A DNA stretch of 16,223 nucleotides from the NCBI GenBank assembly GCA_030636885.1, contig DAOVVY010000005.1, positions 1 through 16,223 on the forward strand, written 5' to 3'. This DNA is from Candidatus Nanohaloarchaea archaeon. GTDB lineage: Archaea; EX4484-52; GLR71. Shown in pieces: positions 1 through 5,494 of the stretch (position 1 is the stretch's first letter; the number at the start of each line of letters is the position of its first letter). A model generated the notes under the pieces. That model was given only the letters and a program-made list of their open reading frames with translations. It searched no databases and had not been told where the DNA came from. A program made the translations under genes and the position numbers.

Positions 1-2
1 AA

Positions 3-110
3 TCAAAGTCTCTTGTCAAGACACGAATCTATGGTGCAGGATCGTTTGCTAATTTCATCTTTGCTTTGATTACTATTCCTTTATTATTGGGAGAGATATT
101 AGAAAATTAA
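3..110 (+). pseudogene. Site-2 protease (M50 family), piece upstream of an in-frame stop; 5' end outside window
   Basis: The reading frame enters from the left edge and ends at TAA 108-110. It encodes a segment like the one that follows the first metal motif in archaeal M50 intramembrane proteases: a 'KTRIYGAGSFANF' stretch and then a hydrophobic helix. The helix corresponds to the membrane segment just before the PDZ domain. The HExxH motif would lie left of the window. The same frame reopens directly after the TAA and continues into the PDZ and third-motif region (159-644). One protein therefore appears to have been cut by a single stop codon without a frame change. TAA is the normal stop of other genes here, so recoding is not indicated. 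Family assignment is by pattern, not by search. Confidence 0.6.
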
Positions 111-158
111 AAATCTTTATTTATTACTAGCGGATCTTATAATGTTACGATTGATGGT

Positions 159-644
159 ATGCCTGCAGACGGTATTCTTCCTATGAATGGGACAATAACC
201 ATGATTTCTGGAAATGAGACCCATGATTTCTATAATCTATCTTTGGTGTTAAACTCTTTTTCACCAGGTGATAAAATAACTGTCACTGTTGATGATGCAA
301 ATTATGATTTGATTCTGGCGTCTAATCCTGACAATTCCAGTCTTGCATTTATCGGGATATCCAACCTTGAACAGGAAACCGTAAATACCATTCCTGGGCG
401 TATGGGGGCGATAATTGTATCTGTATTGGTATATCTTGTAACTCTTCTTAATTTCATATTCGGTCTTAATTTAGGTATCGGGCTTTTCAATCTGCTCCCT
501 ATAAAACCTCTTGATGGCGGATTCATGTTTGATGAGATTGTCAAGACTACGGGTATCAGCCGTCTTAAAAATGCCGCAAAGTTTGTGTCTATATCTGTCT
601 TGATGCTTCTAATGTTCAATATCTTAGTTCCATTCTTTCTTTGA
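159..644 (+). CDS. Site-2 protease (M50 family), C-terminal part with PDZ remnant and LDG motif
   Basis: This open frame (161 codons from ATG 159) is the C-terminal half of an M50 intramembrane zinc protease. Residues ~1-75 look like a PDZ-type domain. Residues ~82-108 form a membrane helix. Residues 111-121 read NLLPIKPLDGG, the family's third zinc-ligand motif, and a last helix ends the protein. These enzymes cut membrane-bound substrates within the bilayer. The HExxH motif is not in this piece. The same frame extends left of ATG 159 to the TAA at 108-110, and coding similarity continues across that stop. ATG 159 falls inside the PDZ-like domain and has no convincing ribosome binding site, so it is a poor natural start. 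I read this as the downstream half of an interrupted gene. A genuinely split protease is less likely. A T-rich tract follows the stop. Confidence 0.7.
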   Translation: MPADGILPMNGTITMISGNETHDFYNLSLVLNSFSPGDKITVTVDDANYDLILASNPDNSSLAFIGISNLEQETVNTIPGRMGAIIVSVLVYLVTLLNFIFGLNLGIGLFNLLPIKPLDGGFMFDEIVKTTGISRLKNAAKFVSISVLMLLMFNILVPFFL

Positions 645-650
645 TTATTC

Positions 651-661
651 TTTTCTTTTTT
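651..661 (+). terminator. T-rich terminator after the protease gene
   Basis: The tract TTTTCTTTTTT lies 7 nt after the stop of the protease reading frame. Archaeal RNA polymerase terminates at U-runs without needing a hairpin. Assigned from position and composition only. Confidence 0.45.
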
Positions 662-670
662 AACAATCAA

Positions 671-678
671 TTTTTAAG
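671..678 (+). promoter_or_regulatory. TATA box of the HemK2-like gene
   Basis: TTTTTAAG is centred about 26 nt upstream of ATG 700. This is the usual archaeal distance from TATA box to transcription start, so the mRNA would begin at or next to the start codon (leaderless). No ribosome binding site is visible before ATG 700. Confidence 0.5.
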
Positions 679-699
679 CATTAATGATGAAATCAATCT

Positions 700-1308
700 A
701 TGATATTTCAATATAAGGATTTTTCAATCGGGACTGATGACAATGTCTATGAGCCGTCTGATGATACTTATCTTCTGATCTCTGCAATTGAGAAGCTTGG
801 CTTGAAAAAAGGTTCTAAGGTCCTTGAAGTCGGTTGTGGCACGGGGATTGTCAGTATTTGTTTATCGTCTAAAGTTGCATCTGTTGTCGCCTGCGATATA
901 AATTCTGATGCAGTTGGGTTGACTTTGAAGAATGTTAAAAGAAATAAGATTGATAATGTTAAAGTTGTTGAATCTGATCTGTTTTCTAATATTTCTGGCA
1001 AATTTGATCTTATAGTATTTAATACACCTTACCTTCCGCAAGATTTGGATGAGGTGGTTTCCGGTGAGATTAACCATGCCTGGGACGGCGGTGTTGACGG
1101 TCGGAAAGTGATTGATAGGTTCTTGTCTTGTGTTTCGGATTTCCTTTCAGAGAATGGCTGTATTGTATTTCTAGAGTCATCTCTATCTTCTTATGAAACG
1201 TCTGTTAAGTATCTTGAAAAAGAAGGGTTTCAGGTTGAGATAATTGATAGATTGAAATTACATTTTGAAGAACTGGTCGTGATTCGCGCTGTTCGGAAAT
1301 CATCTTAA
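700..1308 (+). CDS. HemK2/Mtq2-like protein glutamine methyltransferase (aRF1 GGQ methylase)
   Basis: A 202-residue class I SAM-dependent methyltransferase of the HemK2 (eukaryotic Mtq2/N6AMT1) type. The N-terminal signature YEPSDDTYLL is at residues 17-26. SAM motif I (VLEVGCGTG) is at 41-49 and the acidic strand end (ACDIN) at 64-68. The catalytic tetrapeptide is NTPY at 108-111 instead of the common NPPY. The family's AWDGGVDGR stretch is at 127-135. Known relatives, with a Trm112 partner, methylate the glutamine of the GGQ motif of the class 1 release factor. That factor is encoded at 7522-8742 in this same window. Length is normal for archaeal members. The start is supported by a TATA box 26 nt upstream. 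The 3' end overlaps the convergent barrel gene by 9 nt. No Trm112 gene is visible here. Confidence 0.88.
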   Translation: MIFQYKDFSIGTDDNVYEPSDDTYLLISAIEKLGLKKGSKVLEVGCGTGIVSICLSSKVASVVACDINSDAVGLTLKNVKRNKIDNVKVVESDLFSNISGKFDLIVFNTPYLPQDLDEVVSGEINHAWDGGVDGRKVIDRFLSCVSDFLSENGCIVFLESSLSSYETSVKYLEKEGFQVEIIDRLKLHFEELVVIRAVRKSS

Positions 1309-3888
1309 TCTTTCTCGGTCTGCAATCTCTGCATTTGTTGCTCTTGCCATATTACCTAGGAATGTGAAATCTGCCGGTTTGTAGAAGAACATCTCGCGCA
1401 TAGGATCTAGACCGTGCGCCTTTATGGCCTGTACCTGCATGGCATAGAAATTGGCGTCAATGCCGAAGAACTGTTCAGGAAGCTCTGTTGGTTTGGTGTT
1501 TTTTTTAAGTTCTCCTGCGAGGGCTCTTAAGGCTAATGGGGCTTCGTAGGTACCACCACCTGTGTCTTTACCCATCTCCCAGACGAAGTATGCGCCAGAC
1601 ATACCTTTGCCTTTCAATACATGGAGCCAGTTATAGATGTACTCAACATCAAAAGACATCTTCTTTATTATCTTATGGAGTCCTTGTGCTGCTGATGGTG
1701 GGTTTATATGAATCATTGATATGTATTTTGCGTCGCCTTTATCTAAAAGTTCTATCTGTTGGCGTGGATTGAGAAGATTTCCTGTCAGGTGCTCAAAATC
1801 CATTGTGTATGAGACATTGTCAAATTTATAATGCTCATGAAACGCTTTTATAATTTCAATATGATCTGTAAGGCTCATTATTCGTACTTTTCCTCGCCAT
1901 TCTTCATTTAGGACATCCTGTGTCTCGATATAGAAATGAACCCCTTCATTATGCATATATTTGTATATACTATACATGTTGTCTGGTCCATCTCCACCAT
2001 TTGGATTTTTGCGCATGTTTTTTAATTGTCTATTTAGACTTCCTTTGAAATAATTTTTTTCTTCTGGCTTTGAACTTTCAAGATAAAGATTGATATCTGT
2101 TTCCATAGGTCTATCAAGGTGTCCCTGTATATATTTTGCAGATACTGCTGTGACCATTTTTCTTAGAGGTATATTAAGCTCACCACCTCTGACTGTTGTA
2201 TATGCGATTATGTTGTCTGGGTCAAGGAATCTAATTTTATTTTCTTCATCAGTTCCTTTGAAGTCTCCGAAAAGTTCACTCTTATGTTTTTCTACTTCTT
2301 TTCGATTTTCTTTCCACCACATATTTACTTCTTTATCTTCTATGACAATCTTTTCATAAAGATGATCTTTTATTACATACATCCATTTAGAGAGTGCTCT
2401 GTATGCATTTTGTTCTTCGCCTTCACTACCTTTTTGGACCCAATATTCGAAATTTTTGGCAACATCTCTCTCCATATAATATCGCATTATCCCTAAATAA
2501 CCGTTATCCCTAACATCTTCAAGAAATTTAATTTTATCTTTAAGTGTTTTGACTTCAGAAGCTTCAGTTATAAACGGGTAGTCTGAATCTGTTGGCTCAC
2601 CTTCATCATTGTTTGTTTTTTCGCCAATGCTTTTGTTAAATAGATTTAATATGCCTGAATAATCTCTGTCAAAAATATCTTTAGTGGTATAACCATGTTG
2701 TGTTTCATGCAGGATTATTGTATTGAAGTAAAATTCATATTCTTTTAAGAAAAAAGAAAGTTTATTTAATTTTTCTAATTCATTTTTTAACAAATTTATA
2801 TTATTTTCATTTGTTTCAATTTCTAATTGTTTTGTTGTATCGTTTCTAACTTGTTCTACAAATTGTATCTGATTAAGTCGTTCTAATAAATCATCTTTAC
2901 TAATTTTGTCTTGTACTTTTGGATATAATGAATTAAATACTGGCTTTTTGATATTTTCTAATTTATTTTTAATAGTCTTCCTCCAACTACCATTTTCTTT
3001 TTCGAATAATTTTTTAAAATCGCTATAGGCCTTATTATAGTCATCCTGAATCTCACGGAATGTTTCAACATTTTTAATCGAGACCATTATTCCTGCATCT
3101 GGTATAGTTCCTGGGAACCAGATATCTTTGACAAACTTTGACATGGCCCAGTCTTTTAAAGTTGGTAAGTCTTTATTTTTTTCGTGTTTGGGTTTTAACA
3201 GAATATTATATTTATCAATTCGCGCTTTATCAAAAATATTGTCTTCATTTACATCGTATATATTCCATTTTAGTCTTGGTACAAGTGGATTTTCTTTATT
3301 AAGTAACCGCCTTCGTGTCTCATGGTCGTAACATAAAGGGGATTCAATGAATGCGGCCAGATTATCTTTCCAAGGAGTAACTAATGTGCTTGGTTGTGTT
3401 CTTGATGCGGCCTCTCCGAATTCAATGATTGGTGTTGATGCACTGTGCATCAGAATAAAGTTTGCTTTTACAACTTCTGTTGCGCCTAACACTCCTGTCA
3501 CTAGGGATTTGTGATTAACTTCCCATATGGGGCCGAGTGCGCTTGTAAGATCTAGATTGACTCTCAGATGAATGCCTAAATCCATTCTGTGGGTCTCTCT
3601 TATCTGCTTTATCCTTTCTGCAAGGTGAGGTTCAAGAATTTCTGCATCGTTCCAGAGGTCAAGTTCTAGAAAATCGTAACCTTCTTTTGCGCCTTTGACT
3701 ATCTTTCCTGCAAGACCTTGATAATTAAACATCTGAGGTATGGTTGGTTCGCCGGGGGTTCCTGCAACTATGTAATCGGTTGGTCTGTTGGTTTCTGGGT
3801 CAAGAGGAGTGTGGTAGACCATTCTGCGGTTTTTGTAATTGATAGGGAACTTTGGCTTATCGTCTGTGTCCTTTTTTGTATCTGCCAT
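1300..3888 (-). CDS. Split TIM-barrel metalloenzyme (sugar isomerase/endonuclease IV-like) with large zincin-like insertion
   Basis: An 862-residue cytoplasmic protein with no signal peptide. Residues ~55-160 hold the first barrel strands (YDFLELDL 71-78, LGIHLRV 104-110, ILMHSAST 145-152). Residues ~645-790 resume the barrel with the four spaced metal-ligand candidates of xylose-isomerase/endonuclease IV-type barrels: E655 (HFYIETQD), D697 with H700 (YTMDFEHLTGN), H727 (ISMIHINPP) and E771 (YFVWEMGKD). About 480 residues lie between, rich in Lys, Glu and Asn with coiled-coil-like stretches. They include HETQH (394-398) inside a hydrophobic helix and EQNA (492-495), the pattern of a gluzincin HExxH plus ExxA. 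The insertion is far more AT-rich than the barrel halves. It is the last gene after the two small paralogs (30-nt gap). The start ATG 3888 lacks a strong ribosome site. Reaction and substrate are unknown, and the barrel assignment is by motif. Confidence 0.7.
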   Translation of the reverse strand: MADTKKDTDDKPKFPINYKNRRMVYHTPLDPETNRPTDYIVAGTPGEPTIPQMFNYQGLAGKIVKGAKEGYDFLELDLWNDAEILEPHLAERIKQIRETHRMDLGIHLRVNLDLTSALGPIWEVNHKSLVTGVLGATEVVKANFILMHSASTPIIEFGEAASRTQPSTLVTPWKDNLAAFIESPLCYDHETRRRLLNKENPLVPRLKWNIYDVNEDNIFDKARIDKYNILLKPKHEKNKDLPTLKDWAMSKFVKDIWFPGTIPDAGIMVSIKNVETFREIQDDYNKAYSDFKKLFEKENGSWRKTIKNKLENIKKPVFNSLYPKVQDKISKDDLLERLNQIQFVEQVRNDTTKQLEIETNENNINLLKNELEKLNKLSFFLKEYEFYFNTIILHETQHGYTTKDIFDRDYSGILNLFNKSIGEKTNNDEGEPTDSDYPFITEASEVKTLKDKIKFLEDVRDNGYLGIMRYYMERDVAKNFEYWVQKGSEGEEQNAYRALSKWMYVIKDHLYEKIVIEDKEVNMWWKENRKEVEKHKSELFGDFKGTDEENKIRFLDPDNIIAYTTVRGGELNIPLRKMVTAVSAKYIQGHLDRPMETDINLYLESSKPEEKNYFKGSLNRQLKNMRKNPNGGDGPDNMYSIYKYMHNEGVHFYIETQDVLNEEWRGKVRIMSLTDHIEIIKAFHEHYKFDNVSYTMDFEHLTGNLLNPRQQIELLDKGDAKYISMIHINPPSAAQGLHKIIKKMSFDVEYIYNWLHVLKGKGMSGAYFVWEMGKDTGGGTYEAPLALRALAGELKKNTKPTELPEQFFGIDANFYAMQVQAIKAHGLDPMREMFFYKPADFTFLGNMARATNAEIADRERLR

Positions 3889-3918
3889 AGATGTTCATCT
3901 CAATCTTTCTATTTTTGC

Positions 3919-4416
3919 TTATTTCAATTCTTGCATACCACTCATATTCTTGAAAGTGTCCCTTAATTTGTATATATATTTTTCAGATGCAATCCTGCAT
4001 CTATTCCTGTATGTCTTATAGAATGTTCTGTAGTACATCCACCATAATGTCTTCTGAAAAGAATTTGCGTAAGGGAATTCGGTTTCAAGGATTCCGTAAA
4101 TCTTTATGTTTATTGTGCCTTCGTGGGTCTCAAGATTTTCTTGACCGTCATAATCTGTATGCAGAAATACATTTGTAAATTGATCATAACCTCTTTTTGC
4201 GTGTATGTGTGTATAAAAACCACCATCTAGGGCATCATATTTGAATAAAGTTGTGAATAGACCACTTGCAGCTACATCTGCTCCAATCTTCATAATCATC
4301 TCTGATTGTTTTAAGATTGCAAGAGGTCTTGGACCTTTATAACTTATCTTTATTTTCTCAACAGGTGCAAGAACATAATCTTTGATTTTTATGGTTTCTA
4401 TACTTTTTTTAGCCAC
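3919..4416 (-). CDS. Small protein of unknown function, paralog of the upstream gene (copy 2)
   Basis: A 165-residue soluble protein that I do not recognise. It shares a pattern with the 173-residue protein just upstream. Both have an early strand (KISYKGPRP at 22-30) and a late block of GT-x-x-IKI, then EFP (113-115), then a Trp/Tyr-rich helix with a basic YRNR (136-139). They are probably diverged duplicates of one fold. The middle contains alternating strand-like segments, which suggests a mainly beta domain followed by a C-terminal amphipathic helix. The start is GTG 4416, inside the last codons of the upstream gene (8-nt overlap), with GGAG about 10 nt before it. Translational coupling is likely. 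The next gene downstream is the split TIM-barrel protein, 30 nt away. The coupling suggests the two paralogs act together, perhaps as a heteromer. Confidence 0.75.
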   Translation of the reverse strand: MAKKSIETIKIKDYVLAPVEKIKISYKGPRPLAILKQSEMIMKIGADVAASGLFTTLFKYDALDGGFYTHIHAKRGYDQFTNVFLHTDYDGQENLETHEGTINIKIYGILETEFPYANSFQKTLWWMYYRTFYKTYRNRCRIASEKYIYKLRDTFKNMSGMQELK

Positions 4417-4930
4417 CCTGTCTCAACTCCTCTGCATACTGTTTCAGACCTTCAGCAAAGTCGTTTGAAATCTTTTTTGTGAATTCATGATACCTATTTC
4501 TCTTTTTTTGGTAGAAAAGAGTCATCCAAAGACGCCATTGCAATTGCCATAATATGCTCTGTTGCCAAAGTGTGTCCTGTGGGAATTCACTCCAAAGCTG
4601 TGGCTCAAATTTAATCTTTGCTGTTCCATTGCCACCTTCAACAAAACCTTCAAGTCCAATCTCTATCTTTGCAAAACTATATACATCAAATACTTTTGAG
4701 ACTATCCAGTTGAACTTGAATTTTTGCTTGTCTCCTGCCTTTTCCCATGTGTAGGTGACTTCTTGTATGTGCTCTTCAGGTACTTTGAATACGGTTACCA
4801 TAAGTTCACGGACTTTGTTATAGAACTTTTGTGGGTTTGGACCGGAATAGTTTATGGTTATGTCTTTCCTGAACTTTGACTTATCGTAAACGTCATCATA
4901 AATCGTTAATTTTGTCCTTGCAAAAACCAT
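4409..4930 (-). CDS. Small protein of unknown function, paralog of the downstream gene (copy 1)
   Basis: A 173-residue soluble protein that I do not recognise, first gene of a three-gene minus-strand transcript. It has ITINYSGPNP at 24-33, NGTAKIKFEP at 101-110, SEFP at 114-117, then a strikingly Trp/Gln-rich helix (residues ~119-141) and a basic KKRNRY (142-147). The same order of elements occurs in the next gene, so the two look like tandem paralogs. The Trp-rich helix could be a protein-protein or membrane-surface contact; this is inference. ATG 4930 is preceded by GAGGA about 6 nt upstream, and a TATA tract at 4965-4975 would start transcription near 4943. The gene is divergent from the small membrane protein at 5078. 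Confidence 0.75.
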   Translation of the reverse strand: MVFARTKLTIYDDVYDKSKFRKDITINYSGPNPQKFYNKVRELMVTVFKVPEEHIQEVTYTWEKAGDKQKFKFNWIVSKVFDVYSFAKIEIGLEGFVEGGNGTAKIKFEPQLWSEFPQDTLWQQSILWQLQWRLWMTLFYQKKRNRYHEFTKKISNDFAEGLKQYAEELRQGG

Positions 4931-4964
4931 AAAAATCCTCTTTAAATATTATTGATGTCTGTGG

Positions 4965-4975
4965 TATATATATAT
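4965..4975 (-). promoter_or_regulatory. TATA box of the minus-strand three-gene operon
   Basis: An alternating TA tract (TATATATATAT) lies in the divergent spacer. Read on the minus strand, its centre predicts a start of transcription near 4943. That leaves a ~12-nt leader containing GAGGA before ATG 4930. The tract is symmetrical, so strand use is not certain. Confidence 0.45.
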
Positions 4976-5025
4976 TATAGCTCTTGGCTTGTATCTGTTG
5001 GATATATTTGCTTGAAAAATCACTT

Positions 5026-5037
5026 ATTTCATGAAAT
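5026..5037. promoter_or_regulatory. Perfect 12-bp palindrome upstream of the small membrane protein TATA box
   Basis: ATTTCATGAAAT is a perfect palindrome. It ends 10 bp before the TATA box at 5048-5057, next to where TFB contacts DNA and where archaeal activators or repressors often bind. A role is inferred. Perfect 12-mers of this kind also arise by chance a few times in 16 kb of AT-rich DNA. Confidence 0.25.
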
Positions 5038-5047
5038 TATAAAAATC

Positions 5048-5057
5048 TATTTAAATG
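5048..5057 (+). promoter_or_regulatory. TATA box of the small membrane protein gene
   Basis: TATTTAAATG is centred about 26 nt upstream of ATG 5078, which predicts a leaderless mRNA. It is the main reason for choosing ATG 5078 over an upstream in-frame ATG at 4952, which precedes the TATA box. Confidence 0.55.
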
Positions 5058-5077
5058 TGGGTGTGCAGATAATTATT

Positions 5078-5410
5078 ATGCAGTTTATTCCCGCATTATT
5101 GATAGGTATTGGGTTGTTCATTATCTCTTATACTGTTATCCGGAATGAAAAAGGAGTTAATGATTTAATATTTCAAAAAAATGTACTCGCTGCCATTGTT
5201 CTTATTGGTGTGGGGAGTTATGTATTGTTTTACGGTGTCTCATCGGTTTTATTGAAACAAAAGTTTATCGGGCTTTTGCTTACCGTTTTTGGTTTTTATC
5301 TAACATTTAAATTTCCGTATTGTAGTCAATATAATCGTGGGATGGATGGGACTGCGATATTTTTTGGAATGGTTGTGCTTATTGTGGGTCTTATTGTTCT
5401 AATTTTTTGA
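5078..5410 (+). CDS. Small four-helix membrane protein, unknown function
   Basis: A 110-residue, highly hydrophobic protein. Four membrane helices are visible at about residues 4-21, 36-58, 62-78 and 92-110. A short charged loop (RNEKGVND, 22-29) lies between helices 1 and 2, and a Tyr/Cys-containing loop (YCSQYNRGMD, 81-90) lies before the last helix. I recognise no catalytic or binding motif and no family. The frame is open from 4952, but the TATA box at 5048-5057 and the leaderless distance favour ATG 5078. The 42 residues that the longer reading adds do not continue the helix pattern cleanly. The gene is divergent from the paralog/barrel operon and is followed by the 652-residue orphan on the same strand. 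A T-run after the stop may end its transcript. Confidence 0.65.
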   Translation: MQFIPALLIGIGLFIISYTVIRNEKGVNDLIFQKNVLAAIVLIGVGSYVLFYGVSSVLLKQKFIGLLLTVFGFYLTFKFPYCSQYNRGMDGTAIFFGMVVLIVGLIVLIF

Positions 5411-5413
5411 GTA

Positions 5414-5419
5414 TTTTTT
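5414..5419 (+). terminator. T6 run after the small membrane protein gene
   Basis: TTTTTT begins 4 nt after the stop codon at 5408-5410, followed by more T-rich sequence. It is a plausible U-run terminator that would separate this gene from the next promoter at about 5447. Confidence 0.35.
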
Positions 5420-5446
5420 CATTTATTTAGTATCTTTCTGCAAAAT

Positions 5447-5456
5447 GTTAATATAC
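5447..5456 (+). promoter_or_regulatory. TATA box of the 652-residue orphan gene
   Basis: TGTTAATATAC-type sequence is centred near 5452. It predicts a transcription start near 5478 and a leader of about 17 nt that contains an AGGTTGA element before ATG 5495. Confidence 0.4.
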
Positions 5457-5459
5457 TAG

Positions 5460-5473
5460 TTAATTGCAATTAA
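5460..5473. promoter_or_regulatory. Perfect 14-bp palindrome between TATA box and predicted start: operator candidate
   Basis: TTAATTGCAATTAA is a perfect 14-bp palindrome that begins 4 bp after the TATA box and ends just before the predicted transcription start. Dimeric winged-helix repressors of archaea commonly bind at this position. The binding protein is unknown, and an AT-rich 14-mer palindrome could also arise by chance. Confidence 0.35.
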
Positions 5474-5494
5474 TTGTATTAGGTTGAATTTGTT

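Noticed and set aside
108..110. Recoding of TAA as sense in this organism.
   Set aside because: TAA ends other clear genes in the window (methyltransferase, aRF1 and the MtrA-thymidylate synthase fusion) at the expected family length, so general reassignment is excluded.
684..764. Possible C/D box RNA: ATGATGA at 684-690 followed by CTGATGA elements at 734-740 and 758-764.
   Set aside because: The D boxes and second C box overlap and lie inside the well-supported methyltransferase gene. No terminal stem is visible, and the spacing does not fit a two-guide RNA.
4952..5077. N-terminal extension of the small membrane protein from ATG 4952.
   Set aside because: It would start upstream of the best TATA box (5048-5057), which sits at the exact leaderless distance from ATG 5078. 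The extra residues add no recognisable signal.
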